Positions 13,901-29,300 of a stretch of 64,000 bases of DNA are shown here, in pieces. The translations under genes were made by a program, and so were the position numbers. This DNA comes from Pardosa pseudoannulata (taxonomy: Eukaryota > Arthropoda > Arachnida > Araneae > Lycosidae). Where the stretch lies: contig CM063498.1 in the NCBI GenBank assembly GCA_032207245.1, positions 59,369,730 to 59,433,729 on the forward strand. The letters run 5' to 3'. The notes under the pieces are model-generated. The model was given only the letters and a program-made list of their open reading frames with translations. It had not been told where the DNA came from and searched no databases. Every line of letters starts with the position of its first letter. Positions within the stretch are counted from its first letter, which is position 1.

Positions 13901-15654
13901 AATAAGAAATACAATTAAGTTTTACTCAGTGGTGAATAAAGGGAATGCTTTGGAGTTACAGCTCCTTCCCCATCAGAACTTGATCAGAATTCTCAATTTC
14001 CTTAAAAATAATTATACCAGTTTATTCTTGATTTCTTGCCGATATTACATTTGTCATCACTTGTCAACATGCCTACATTGATTTCTGGCTTGGTAGTCTT
14101 AAAACTTTTCCACTTTTGCAGATATCCCACTTGTGCTTATAGTGTTGGACTAATCAAAAACATTTTTTTCATAACTAGTTATTTCATTAAATTATTGAAA
14201 GTATACTAAAGTAGTGTTCTTTGTGATTCTTATAGTTAACTAGACTCTGCATGGTGTTCAATTTACATAAGTCATGAGGTTTAACATTTGATAACCTTGG
14301 TATTTTTCAAATGCCGTGATGTTTCAAATTTTTTACAATTTCAGTCTTATTACTTACCAAAATCCTGGATTTACTACAGACTTTACTAAATGCTAATGTA
14401 GCTTTTATCACTTATTGAGGTCATAGCTGGATAAACATATAAGTGTAACTCATTCAAAAATTCTTTTGAATACAGATACAAAATATTTTAACTGCTTTTC
14501 GTAAAATATCTCACAATGCCAAAGTTGGCTATATGCATAAATAATCTAATAAAAATAATATACAGGAAACTTAACCCACACACTTCTAGATAAATGAAAA
14601 GAATATAAACTAAAAAATTACCTATATTTATCTCACAAGTAGGTCCAGTTAGACCTGCAGGACAGATGCATTTGTAGCGGCCCTGAAGTAAAGGCATACA
14701 TGTTGCTCCATTAAAACATGGATTATCACCAGATGTGCAGGGATTTACAGTAACATTGCAGGCAGGTCCTTCATAGCCAGATCGACACAGACAGTTTATA
14801 GTTCCTACTCCAGGGAGATCTTGACACATTGCTCTTTCTGGACAAGACCCATTATGACACTCTGACTGTCCAAGCTGACACTGCATACCAGTATAGCCTA
14901 GTAATATGAAAGTATTAAAAATTATATTTTAATACCAGAATGTCCCAAAACTTTGCTACAGATTAGAGTGATTTTAGTATACAAATACAGCATACACATA
15001 CATATATGACGTGGTATGAATGTTGGTGGATAAACTGTCCCGATGATCTATCTAAATTGTTTTGTGAAGCTCTAAGTTAGCTTACATCTTAGGAAACTAG
15101 TTCTATAATTTGTTCTTGTTGGGGCTAGGTTCAACAGTGTCTAAGTGCTGTCATAATGTGGCATTATTTCACTTCAACATTAAAAGAAGATATTCAAAAC
15201 AGAACCTTTGTCACAGTCCATTTATTGTCCACAGTCCATTATGCTCAACTCTCCAATCTTGGATTGGCATCCCCAACAAATTCCTCTAGTGAGATAGGTG
15301 CCAGCAATCTGATAGAAATTAATCTCTCCAGAGAAAGACATATGCAATTTTCCTAAGAAAATTAGTAAGTTAAGCTTTTCTGTGGTTTATTAATGGGACC
15401 AGATGGTTACCAGATTTGCCATATTAAGGGCTCAAGGTTTACGTAAATCGTGCAGATACCAAGAGAGCTACAAGGAATAGAGGAATAAAATATGCAAGAT
15501 AGGATTTTATTCATGAAAAAACAGAAGTAATTATGCCCTTAGATTGAAGCTGTTTTGTTCATCATGTATAGAACATATAGAATTAAAACTGAGGAAAGTT
15601 AGTTATGTTTAGGTTAAACTTTTATTATATTACATGTATATCTATACAGTTATT

Positions 15655-15748
<94 letters not shown>

Positions 15749-18700
15749 CCCCCATAATTTAAAAACAATTTATATGCCTCAGAGTTTAAATCACACCAAC
15801 AGACAATCCAGTGTTAACTTCTACATACTAAAATGAACACAAAAAAAGAGAAACTTGAGAATATAAGTATTAATTTAATTAAATTTTATTCATAACTGCT
15901 TTGTTTATTCTTATTTAAAAGGTCAATATCCTGGATTCTACACTGTAAAATTTTTACGATGTAAAATCCAGGATAATATTGTAAACTACTTCCAACAATA
16001 TCTTACTCTAAACAAGATATCAGAAACATTGAAGCTATTCGATTAAAAATATTTTGCAAGTTTACTTTTAATTACTGCCATAATCATTTGACAAATATCA
16101 ATATTTAACAAAGATATGAAGCATGTCTAATACAAACTATAAATACAGAAAAGGGTTATAAATGCAGCTCTTATTGCATAAAAATCCTTCAAAGTCACTT
16201 GCTATAAACAAAAGTTTGAAAATACTAAAACATTTAGAATAAAATAAAAAAAAATCATACCTGAGGGGCATAAACATCTGTAACCTTGCGGCAAGTCAAT
16301 GCAAGTACCACCATTATAACAAGGTCTACTAGCACATTCATCTATATCAATTTCACAAAACTGTCCAGAGAATCCAGCAGGGCAATAACATTTGGCTTGA
16401 TGTCTTTGAACCAAACACACTCCTCCATTTTGACAGGTTTGAGCATTGCATTGAACTAAGAAGAAATTACATTATATAAATTATTTATACATTGTTTAAA
16501 AACTAAATATGCATACATAATTTACTGGAAAGTAATTAATTGGTTGAATATTGAGTTTTATAATCTATAATTATCAATATTTAGACTAATAGACTACTGA
16601 TTTATAAATACAAACCCAAGAGACATATATTATGTTAGTTTTATTTTAGAAATAATAGTATTTTATTTATTGTTTTAACTATATGTTAATGTATGTATAT
16701 ATAAATATATACAGATTTATAAATACACATTACAATTTATTCAAGAATTCTTTTGTTTATTCAAGGGCTAATTTTAAAGGAAATTTTTAAGACAGTATAT
16801 GTTTAGGAAAAGTTTTGAGACATTTCATTTTTTAAAATGAAATAATTGTGAAAGGTTAATTTTTAAGATAAAATATTTTATGAAGGGCCATTAATGGGCT
16901 CAAATTTTACCTAAACAGACCCCTGATATCTAATACAGTTGCTTAAACTGAAGTAATTTCAAACTACTATACATATCTGTAAGTATAATAAGCTACTAAC
17001 CAGGTGTACAAGCTTCTGGACTTAATGCACCGGGTCTTAGAGTTCGGTGATTTGCTGCACATTCTAGACAAGTAGTCTGACCTTCAGATGGCTGGAAGAA
17101 ATTAGTTGGACAAGGAGCACATGGTTCTAATCCAGTTTCAGAATAAGTTCCTGGAGGACACTGGGCTAAAATGGAAAAAAAAATATGATTTATGTAACAG
17201 CTTTTAAAAATTTCTATTTTACAAGCTTACAATGTTTAGTAAAAAAAAATTCTTTATACACACTTTTACTTATTTATTTATTTGTTTATTTTACAGGATA
17301 AAATAGACAATCCAAAACCCTTTAAAAATCCCATTACAAGAACAAAAGAGAAAAAAATATATGTCAGTTAAAAGAATGATATATATATATGTGTGTGTGT
17401 GCGTATTAATGATTATGCCATTATTAGGCTAACATGTACTGGGAAAATTATGTAACAGAAAGAAGTGTTAAATATCCTAGAATAGGTTTGGTTTGGTTTG
17501 GAGTGCTATGGTCTACTGTTTTGAACATGAGGGCTTATGAGACCGGGACCTACTGCTTAAAGCCGATTCCAAACGGCTACAAACATCCATGCCATGGTGG
17601 GATTCGAACCTACGAACTCCAGTACCAACAATCAGTGCTGTAACCAATGAGCCAGCGTTTGGCTCCTAGAATAGGTGCCAATAATGTTGTAAAGTTGTCA
17701 AACTGATAAATGAAATAATGTAAAGGAAAAGGAATAAAAAAAAAAAAATACACGTTTGTATACAGATGTCTGTTATTCATTTATGTTTTAGTTTTTTGAA
17801 ATGACACAGTTGATATAAACCTTCTTTTCTATACAGAGTATAGAATAAAAGATCTGGGGGAGTAGTGGAGAGCTCGCCATCTACTAAGGTGTGCATAATG
17901 CTGAGTTGTATATGTAATTAGACTCAGATAAGTAGAGAGAGAGTGGAGAGAGAGTGAAGAGAGAGAGAGAGAGAGAGAGCAATAATACAAACAAAATTAT
18001 TGAAATGAAAAACAATTGACAATTACTCAAACACACTTTTAAGATGAACTATTAAGTTACCACTAGTCAAGAATTTCTAATTTTCTTAGGACTCATTTAG
18101 TCTCCTGTTACCACATTTTAAATAATAATATTAAAACCTTTTTAAAATTTGTTTTCTTCTAGTCTTTTTAAAAAATATATATTAAATATACATATTATTC
18201 AGACTTTAAACTGTTTAAAATATTTTACACCTCAGATTTATTATAAATCCTTTGATTTTGCTAATTAGCTTTGATAATATTTTCATTTTTTTTTAAACTT
18301 TTGTGCACCCTTTTTTTATCAACTTTGAACACTGTAATACAGGTTCTAGTTATTTATTTCTTCTTTTTGTACTACCTTTTATCCCCTATATAATAATAGC
18401 CTAAGTTGTCTGTCCTCGAATTTCTGAAGCGGTTGTACCTGGAATGGATACAGACTCCATATTGGATTTTTCATGTGTTAGGGTTAGCAAAATTGAAAGC
18501 GAGTTCTAAATCCACCCCATCCCCCCTTTTCGAGCGTTTAATGCTATTATTTCAAGCCTTATCCTTCCCCTTATTCTATACAAAATTCATTCTTGATAGG
18601 ATGGCAAAGGCGGAGAGTAATATTTAAATTTCTGGACTGTTTCTACTTGAATCTTCATATACTCTCATTAGTATCCACACAATGTGCAGGCGTTGTACGT

Positions 18701-21700
18701 TTGGCAGAATGTCTGCCCACTTGATCGTCGTACTTCTCAGGTTGACGGTTCTATCCCCGACACAGCCAATTTTTTTTAATGTCTAATAAATTTAATATTT
18801 TCTGCTTTTTCTTTTAAATTTTTATTCTGAAAGTTGTTTTATTATTTTTAAAGTAAATTTTTACTATTTTTTCAACTTTTTATAAATTTTATTATTTTTA
18901 TTTTATTAAATTCACGTATTGCTTTATGGATGTCCCTGGTCACATAAACATTTCATGTTGTGTATCCTTAAACTTTTTTCTCGTAATGTAATAATAGCCT
19001 AAGTTATCTGCCCGTCTGTCCTCGAAGTTATGAAGCTGTTGGACCTGGAATGGTTACAGCATCCATATTGGATATTTGATAAGTTAGGGTTTGCAAAATT
19101 CAAAGCGAGTAAAGTTTATCTTTTCCTAAACTATCGATCTGATTCTGAAGTAAATTGGTACGAATAAGCTTCGTATCACAGCAAAAAATACTGTCCTCTT
19201 TAAAACATTCGAAATCCACCTCGTTCCCTTTTCGAGCATTTAATGCCATTATATTAAGCCCCATTTTAAGAGAAAGCTATTAAATTTATCAATTTATCAC
19301 ATAATAAATAGGTAAAAATAACAGTTTTTTCTAGCATTATGACTTCATTCCTTTAACCATCTTATTTAATCATTTCTTACTTTAAATTATTTAAATATTT
19401 TCTGCATTATTTTCAAACGTTTTATCACTGAACTTAGATATTACATAAATAATTTTCTTTTTTGTTTGACTTAAATAATAGAATAAGTACATATGTGATA
19501 ATTTTAATCGATTATTTGCCTCATAAAGTTCTTTACAATTCTGGAAAATTTTAAATTTTACTGATCCCGTCATCATATGACGGGATGTATGCTAGTTAAA
19601 TAATGTTTATCAATAACTTTTAGAGTTACTTTTTTAAGCTTATAACTAGTGGAATCTATGAAATATGTAAAATTAAGTTTTATGGAATTTCATGTGTCTT
19701 ATCTTTTACCTCGGCAGTCATCAAACAATTTTGAGCCTGGGGCATACGTCATGGTATTGGCAGGACACCGCTGGCACTCTTTGAATCCATCTCTGGGTGG
19801 CAAAGAACTGAAAGTGTTGCTTGGACATTGCAAACATGGAACTAAGCCAGTTGGTGAATAAGTCCCATAACCGCAAACAGCTTTAAAGAAAGATATTCAC
19901 TATCAAACATTGAACACAAAATACAATAAACTTTAATACACTTTGAACTTCCATGATGAAGTTAACAATCATTTTAAAAATCTCAATTATAATTTACAAA
20001 AAGATCCAAGTCCTAATTTTGCTTCAAATTGCTAGTACTAATAAAGGTAGAAATAAACATAAATGTATAATTTCTTACACGATAGAAGCAACAAGATATT
20101 GAAAAAGAGATTATGTATATATTTTAAATATATTTGAATATTTTTTTTATTTCCAAAAGTTGTTGATGCAAACTTTTGTATGTTTATTTTATTTTATTTT
20201 ATTTATTTTGTTAAGTTAAAAAAGATAGTCATTTAAAAAATATTTTACAAAAATTTATTTTGTTAACATATCTGAACATGTTGAACATTTAATGATTTTG
20301 TTTTAAATTAAAATTTAAAACTATGTACTGCAACAAATATATTCATAAGCAGTCCCATAATGAAACAAATTTAAAAATGATATGTTTTTAAAACTTATGA
20401 GATTTTACTAACAATTTAAGTTAAGCAGAACATTTGCCAAACTATGCACACATTAATAACAATTAACAATAATCAATGAAATAAAACTTACGAATGCACT
20501 CATTACGGCTTTTACTGCCTTCATGTCTAGTATATGTAGAATCAGGGCATCGTTTACATGAAGCTTGGCGAACATTATCTTGGTAAAATCCTTTTGGACA
20601 GAAAAGACATTCATTTGTTCTTGAGGCATATGTTCCAGCAGGACAATCCACTATAAAAAAAAGTTTTTCTCAAAACAATAAACTACAAACTTTATAATTT
20701 AACTAATATTATTTACAATGATCTTAATAATTCAATGCTTCTGTATCATTTAATGAAGAATTTAAATATGAATATATAAAGTCCTCTGTATATATACTTT
20801 TAAACCTCTTTATGTCAATATATTTAGTTGGAATAATGGCATTATATTGGAAAAACCAAAAGTATTTAATATTTTATGTGTTTAGTATTTTTATTGGCAT
20901 CTTGATTCTCTTTAAATAAAAAACATAGGTACTTTTCTATTAGCCAAGTAAATGATAAATTATAAAATATCTTGAAATATAGAATTTTTATTTCTTTAGG
21001 TAGTACTTCTAAAGTCTATGAAAATTAATAAATTTAAATAAAATATTGCTGTTTTAATGTAATGTAAATACTAACATCAATATTGAAATAAACAAACTTC
21101 ATTTGGGAACCTAAATTTTTCAGACCAAAGTCTGGGAGTGAAGTGGCTAATTAGATGCAAAATTGTTTATATATCATTTACAGTTAAATATTTTACTTAC
21201 AGCATTGTGGCACTTGAGCTTCCCCAAGAGAATTCAAAACCTCTCCATCTTCACAAGCAAAGCCACGAGAAACAGATGATCTTATAGCTTGTAAACTTGG
21301 ACACTGAATAGGCAATGAATCTGATGATATATTCAAAATTGGTTCAATTATAGCAGATGTACTAGGAACACTGAGGTCAAAAATTAGACCTAAAGTTGAA
21401 CCACAGAGATCATACAGCAATGTTTGGCGAACAACAGGATCAATTCTCAAAGTATATGCAATCATGATCTGAAAAGATGTTATTTCAAAATGTCAATGAG
21501 GTACAAATAATGTGATTGATAATCAAATAAAAAATTATTTATTACAGACAGTACTTAAAATAATACTAATGTGCATAAAATTAATTTTATAGAGTTAAAG
21601 TAAGTATATTAAAATATATAAAAATTTTAGAATTTTGACACGATACATTTCTTGAGAAGGATTTTAGACCCTGGATTAAAAAGAATAAAAGTGCTATTAA

Positions 21701-23263
21701 GTTGTAAAAAATAATAAATAATAATAAAAGTAATGATTGCCATTGTAAAAATATAGTAATTAAAAATAATTGACAACCATAGAATGAAACTTTACCTCAT
21801 TATCACCTTTGACCTTAATTGAAGTGTTATGGAAGGTAATGTCCATTCTGACATTGATAGCTGAACATCTGTCCGACAAAACTTGATTCAATGAAGCATA
21901 ATATGTTCTTAAATAGTTAATATATTGAGGGAGACAAGGGCTGGAGACAAAACCATCAACAGTATAATCCACAGTAGCCAATACATCATAAGAAGCTTGA
22001 TTTGTATCTAAAAGTTTTAAAGAAAAATATAATTGGCACATGATTGAAAAAGTTCCCAAATACAAGGTAACTATGGTACTAAGATTTGATGTATGAAAGC
22101 ATTAAATTTAAGATTTTCTTTTAAATGTCTACACCTATAAAAAGGTAAGTTATAAGGTCAATAACAAATGATAAGTTATAAGATATAATTTATAATACCT
22201 TCTGGGACACAATCTGGAACAATATTTGTTGGTAACCATGCTTCTCCTCTGCTGCAAGTGAATGTTTTTGCTTGTTCTCCATCAGTAAATCTGAAACCGG
22301 CATTACATGTAGCCAAACAGCGATATCCATTTCCTTCATCACTGGGAAGACAGTTAACAATTCCATTTGCTGGAGATTCTAAAGACCAAGCAACACATGA
22401 TGAAGGCTGAACTGCTACTTGAAAATGACAGAATGCTTCATTGCCATGGATGTCAGAGGCAGTGACAGTCACATTTCTGAATCCCCAAAGAGGAATGATG
22501 GCACTTTCTGGTGATAGAGTTACAGTGACAGGGCCAGATGCATCAGTAGCATTAATCAGACGGCGAGTATCATTGAAGTTAACAGCATAGCTCTCTTGTT
22601 GCTCAACAAGTTCAACAACATATGACTGTGGGCAGCTTAGGAATGGAGGGTTATAATCTGTTGGGTATAATTTAAAACATTAATTTCAAAGCCTTTTAGT
22701 GACATTGAACTAAAAAGAAAACAACTATTGATTTGACAACAAAGACACTGATATGAAAAAGTAAAGAAATGTATACAAGATGTATGTTTCAAAGTATTAA
22801 TATATTTTAATAAAGTAAAAAAAAAAAAAAAACTATCTATACTTTAAATATTTTTTAGTTCTAAATATCCCTTATATATTTCTTAAATATCCTTTTTAAA
22901 AATAAAGGTGTTTATAAAGATGTACATATTCAGAAAAATTATTCCTGTCATTTAAAAAAATCATTAACACTGTAATTCATATATAAACTTTTTTCAGATG
23001 CGACATTATATACTTTTATTGATTCACTTCTTCATTATTTTTGAGTGCTACAGTTGATATTTTGCCATGTAAGAGATAATTAGACTGGAGCCTGCTGCTT
23101 AAAGTTTATTCTTAAAGGCAACAAACATGGCAGTAGTGGGACTCCAATCCATGCACTCAGGTATAAAAAAGTAGTGAAGTACCTATTTGATCATCATCTA
23201 GCTGTTCATTTTTTAAATTGACCTGAAATTAAAATCTCAGATAGTAAAAAATATTAAATTATA

Positions 23264-23351
<88 letters not shown>

Positions 23352-26300
23352 ACACCATTACTTTTATTTTTGAATCATTGCATCTAAACTTTTCAATGAT
23401 TTATTTTTTGACCTATAAGGGTCAATGCAGTTTTCAAAGCACAAGCAGAATCCTTATATATGGATCCCTCCTAAAAATGTTTATCCTTTAATAAAGAAAT
23501 AAGTGGCATGGGGATCCTTCCTATATATAGTTAAAAAATTTATAGGAAAAAAATGTTTTAAAATCCATTCAGCTTAATATATTTTAACTTATGATTGTAC
23601 TGAATATTTTCAATATGTTTAATGATATCAGGTGCTGTATAATACAAAATATCATTAATAATGATAACAGGTACTGTATAATACAAAATATCATTAAAAA
23701 ATGTGTTTGATTCCATACCTGGAACTGTGATATTTACTGTGCAAGTAGCAAAATTTCCATCTGAGTCATGAGCAATATATTCTACAGTCATGTCTTCTAT
23801 AACAGTAGCTGGCAAACTAAAGCCAATTGGATGGACTTCAAATCTTGCTATGTAACCAGAATTATCCACTGCTACTGGCACAGAAAAGTTCACAGGAAGC
23901 AATCCAGAAAGAGTTCGTGTCACAACTATTGGTCTTGTAGGGCAGTTAATGAATTGAGGAGGTTCCTTATCTAAAAGAAAACATACAAATGAGAAAATAA
24001 AATACTATTTTACAGGAAACTTTAAATTTTTAAATTTTTTTCAAACCTTTTTATTTACAAAAGTTTTAATGCTTGTGTCAAGGTGTTGTAAAAGTGTAAA
24101 CTAAAATTTCCTAAGCAGAATATGAAGAAACAGCTGATAGACAGCAATTTAGGAATTTTTATATATTTTGACACTAAATATTAATAACTAAAAGGCCTCT
24201 TTACTGAGATAAATAATTTATGCTATCGAAATGGAAAGGCCCCAATATGGGAACATAGATCAGTTTAAATTTTTATCCTTTTATTCCTTTTTAGAATTTT
24301 ACCTAATTTCTCATTGCCTTATAAGTAAGTTTTGGGGAAAAAAGGTTTTGATTCTAAGGTTAATTTAGAATTTAGAATTCGTATTCATGCAAACTAGTTA
24401 CTGAGGGGGCAAGGCATGCTAGTTTTTATTAAATCTTGTTCTTTTCAGTAGAGAAGTAGAATCAACAGAATTTAGAGTACTCAAAATAGAATGCTTATTT
24501 TGAATATAAATATAATTAAATTCAAAATAGACATTTATAAAAAATACATTTTTTTATAAATATCTATTTTGAAGAATTAAAGATTATTAATTCAATCTCA
24601 AATGATAGTTTTCAAAAATTTTTGCTGAAAATTTTTTAAGTTATAATGTTTTTGGAAATAAAAGATTATAAAAATTAAACTTAACTCCTTTAAATTCAAA
24701 ACTTTCAACATTTTAAAACATGCATTGAAAATGCTTTCAAAATGTTAACTTATTTTCTACATCATTAATACCATCTGTTAATACACGTATATTAGAAACA
24801 TGTTTTTGTTATTCAAAACACAAAACTAATATATTTCTTTATAAATTGTAAAGACTGTTTTTTCCTTTTTAGAAGACACATACCAATACAAAGAGGATAT
24901 CCAGAATCATAACCCAATAGAACAGGTTGTTTAGGTTCTTCACAGCCTAAAAGTTCAAATTTCAAGCAGGGGTTTCTGTTGTAAGATACTATTCCCAATA
25001 TCACATAACGAGCTCTAACACTCAAAGGAAGATCAATCACAGATAAAGCACCAAAATTGTTGTCAGAATCAGTCAAGTTGAAATTCTGAGAAAAAAAAAA
25101 GAAAATTATGCAAAACTTTAATATAAACAAATTTTAGTACATTATCAAACTACATGAGAAATTCAGAAAATTAATACTTACTAAAAAGTAAGGATTTTTT
25201 TTATTGCTATGTCAAGATTACTTTAGAAGAAAAAAGAAAAAGAAATATTTAAAGTAAATAATTTATATAAATTGTACAGTTAGGAATATAAAATGTATGG
25301 GTTAGTATATGAATAATAAAGGGAAAAAAATTAAGTACATAATCATTTATACTAACCACTACATTCCTCAACAAGAAAGAAAAAGTAGGAAAAATGGTAC
25401 GTTCCAAAAATAGGAGAAATTTATCTTTAGTAATTTAAATAATAAACACACTTTGCTTATTTTAGGAAATTTAGGGAGTTCTCTTAGAGCTTAAATAAGA
25501 TTATAAGAATACAAGATTTTGCTTTTAATTATTCATACACATACCCCAACGTTCAACTCATAACTATCTCATAACATCTTCAGTATGAAGTTGTTCTACA
25601 CAATCTTCCCCCCAAATACTTGTTATAAAAATAAATTAAAAAACAATTCAAAATTTGAAATTTGTGACATGAAAATCAAAACTTAGTATTTGACAAACAT
25701 GAATTTTTCAGAGCAATATTAAAAATTAAAATAGCAGTATCTCAAAACTTTAGAGTTGTTTCCCTTTAGAAATGGGTTGTTGATTTATGCAACAGTAAAT
25801 TATATGTACAAAATTAATGAGACAAATGATTCAATAATTACACAATTTTAAAATAAAATAAACTATTTGAATCTTTTAATAAAGCATTAACCAAATTAAT
25901 TTAGAAATTAGAGAAAAATTTAACAAATTTTAATAAAAAATACAACTATCAATTTTTACATAATAATACATAAAAAGAAATTTTAATTACACTTTTTACA
26001 TTTGCATCCCATTATAACAAACTTTAAGGGACCAAAGGTTTTAACGGCTATACCCGAACTGTTGAAAATAATGTTAGATCTCGTAATGAAATATATAACT
26101 CATATGTTACTACTAAGTGTATTCAATAGTGATACAATTGAAAAATCTATTTAAAATTATCTTTAATAAATTAAAGTGACTAAAATTAATTAAACTAAAT
26201 AGATTAATTACCTAATAAACAAAGAAAGAATGAAGACAAATTAAAATATGACTAAATTTCTTCTTAACTCTGTAGTTTACTAATTTGATACAGAAATAAT

Positions 26301-29300
26301 CAGTAATTTTCTACAGATGCGATGCCATTTCTAAAAAGATTTTATGAATTTCTTTGTCTAACACAACAAAGAAGTTCATGACTTTTTCTATCATTATCTG
26401 TGTGAAAAAATTATTAAATTCAGACATGTTTTATAATCATTAAATCATCATTAAAACAGAAGAACCAAAACTTTATTACAGGGGTTTGCTATGATGGGGT
26501 TGAACTATTAAAGCTAAGTCAGTTATGAGTTAGTATAAGAATAATGCTTTAATATAAATTTTACTTACAGGAAAATAGACTACGAAATTTTCTGACTCTT
26601 GCACTTTATAGAAAAATCTTATTTCAGTAGGTCTTCCAACAACATCATTAGTTATGACACCTTTAATGAGCAGGGCTGTTATGATATAGGTACGACCCAA
26701 ATCAACTGTGACATATGTGAAGGGTTCTGTCTTACCACACCATCCAGTAGCACTGTTTAATCGGATATTCTAAAAGACCCAAAATAATTTTGTCAAATAA
26801 ACCAAAAATATAATAAAAAGACTTTTAGAGGCCAAAATTAAATATTTAGTTAAACTCACCCGAGATTCATAATTAAGTCTTTGAGATGTTGCATTGATGG
26901 CTGTGTCTGGTATAGCTCCAGTACTTAATCCAATAGGTTTTATCACTTTACAAACAGCATCTTAAGAAAAACAAAGTACTTCAATTCACAGAAAGAATTA
27001 ATGAAAAATTTACTAATATGTTTAAAACAGTATGTTAGATAACTTTAGCCTAACTATTTGTGCAATTTATACTATAAATTACGAAATTATTTTCCAATAT
27101 AGAAAGCATACAACCAGCAAGCATTCTCACAGAATTGCTGGCCATTTTATTATGAATGCACTATATGAGTGCATTTTACATTTTATAAGAAAATCTTTAT
27201 TTTTGATACTACTAAAAAAAAAAAAAATTTTATTCGAATAATATCACTTCCATTATCATTCATGAGTTAACACGACAATTTTGTCACTAAAACATGTTCT
27301 GAATCTTTAGTTTTATGAGAGTTTAAGCAAATCTATAAGCATTATTTAATACTTAAATCCTCAAAATATACGACAATAAAAGAACTTTCTTTTAAAAAGA
27401 GGTATTAAAATTAAAAATATTAAGTACATAGAAAATTTATAAATACCAGGAAATTTTTTTTCATATAATGAACAAAAACAATACTACAAGCAGTACCCAT
27501 ATTCTAATCATAAAATGAATGTTCTAAACAATATAAATACATGCTTGTTATAACTTACAGTAATGGTTCTAACTCTCAAGTTGCAACCCACAAAGAGGGT
27601 TGTTTAAGTTTTTTTGGGATGGTAATCAGTTACTGATAACTTTTTTTAAAACTTTCAAAGGTAGGTAATAAGATGTTAATTATTATGCTTGGAAATATAC
27701 AATGTATGTAACATAATCAGCGGACAGTTGATATGAGCATCTGTCCTTATAACTCATTAAAATTTAATAAAAATACCACACTTGTTGAGTCCTTAAGTAT
27801 ATTTTTATAATACTGTTTTGTGTTTTATTGGTGGATTAAATATAGTGGAAGGGAAAAGAAAAAATTGTGAACATTTTAAAATAATATAAGAAAGATTTAC
27901 AACGTGTAAAAGATACAGTGACACACATGTAAAAATAGTTTTTTCTTTTTTTGTGTTTGGTCAAAAATATCCTACAGCTAAAATTGAAAACAAGAGAAAA
28001 TATGACAACAATGTTGAGATAAATTACTTTTATCACATCTGATTGGTTCATCACTATATGGTTCAAAACCAGGACGTAAACATGAAAATTGAACTTCTGC
28101 TCCTTGTTCATAGCTCACAGCAATTTGCTGACCATCTGGAGGATACCCTGGATCTTCACAAACTGGTCCTAAAATTGTAATAAAAATACAGTTAGGCATA
28201 TTCAGTATAAGTTTTTACCCAATGTATAAATAGAAGAAATTAAGCATATATTTGAAAATTTAATAATAATGTACCACAATATAGAAAACATGTTGAAAGA
28301 AAGTCAAAAACTGTTAATCAGCTTATAGAAAACTAAGTTATATATAAAAGTAATTCACAAAAATTTAAAATACAAGAATGACACTATTTTAACAGATAAG
28401 AAAATTAAAATCATTGCCAGTTTAAGGGGAAACTTACATTTTTCTTTTAAATTGCAATTTATTTCTAAATTTCTTAAAATTTTAACATCTTTGATGAAAC
28501 AATATATATTTTAGCCCATTTGCACTTAAAAATATAGTTTCACAATTTTAATAACATTAATTAGATGGTATTATAAATATTTTTTAAAGGAAGTAAAAAA
28601 GAGAATTAATAACAGAAGAGTAAATTTTAAATACAAATACTACAGAAACTATGAAAAACTAAAAAAAAAAAACATTATTAAATAATTAAATTTTTAAAAA
28701 CTTTTAACTATATCAAATGAAAAGCTTTGAAATAGTGTACCTTCACATCTTAAATCTCCAAAATCCCAGGTACCATCAGCTTGACATCGAATTATATTAT
28801 CATTCATAGATGATTTTCCAGCTAATGTAAAAGTTTCTTCACAACCAAAGTAAAAACTAGCTTTGTACCGGGTGTCAGCATAAAAACCATATGTTGAACC
28901 TGGTGTTTCAGGAGGTGGACCACAATCAATTCCTAAAAAAACAAAAGATAGCTTATTAGTAAAAGCAAAATATAGAGCAATGGTATACTTTTTTGGTGAG
29001 TTCAGTGGCTCTAATGCTTATTTTGTAAATCCATTTATTTGCAATATTATTGTAGAAGGTATAGTATCATTAATTTGTGATATAATGCATACTGAAGAAA
29101 GTAACTGGGGAATTAAGATTAGTAGAAAGAAATATTTCAAATGCAGCACAGATTTACTTCAATAATTGAGATTCAAAACTCAAGATCAAAATATCCACAT
29201 TTAAGCTATTTGCTGTCTAGTTTCAATTTTTATATAACTTATTGGAGTAAATCTTTGTACTACATAATGAGTTTTGTAAAATCAAAACATTGTTTACAGT

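Noticed and set aside
15156..15356. 66-residue plus-strand open frame in an intron
   Set aside because: No domain, no similarity recognised, and antisense to a well-supported gene.
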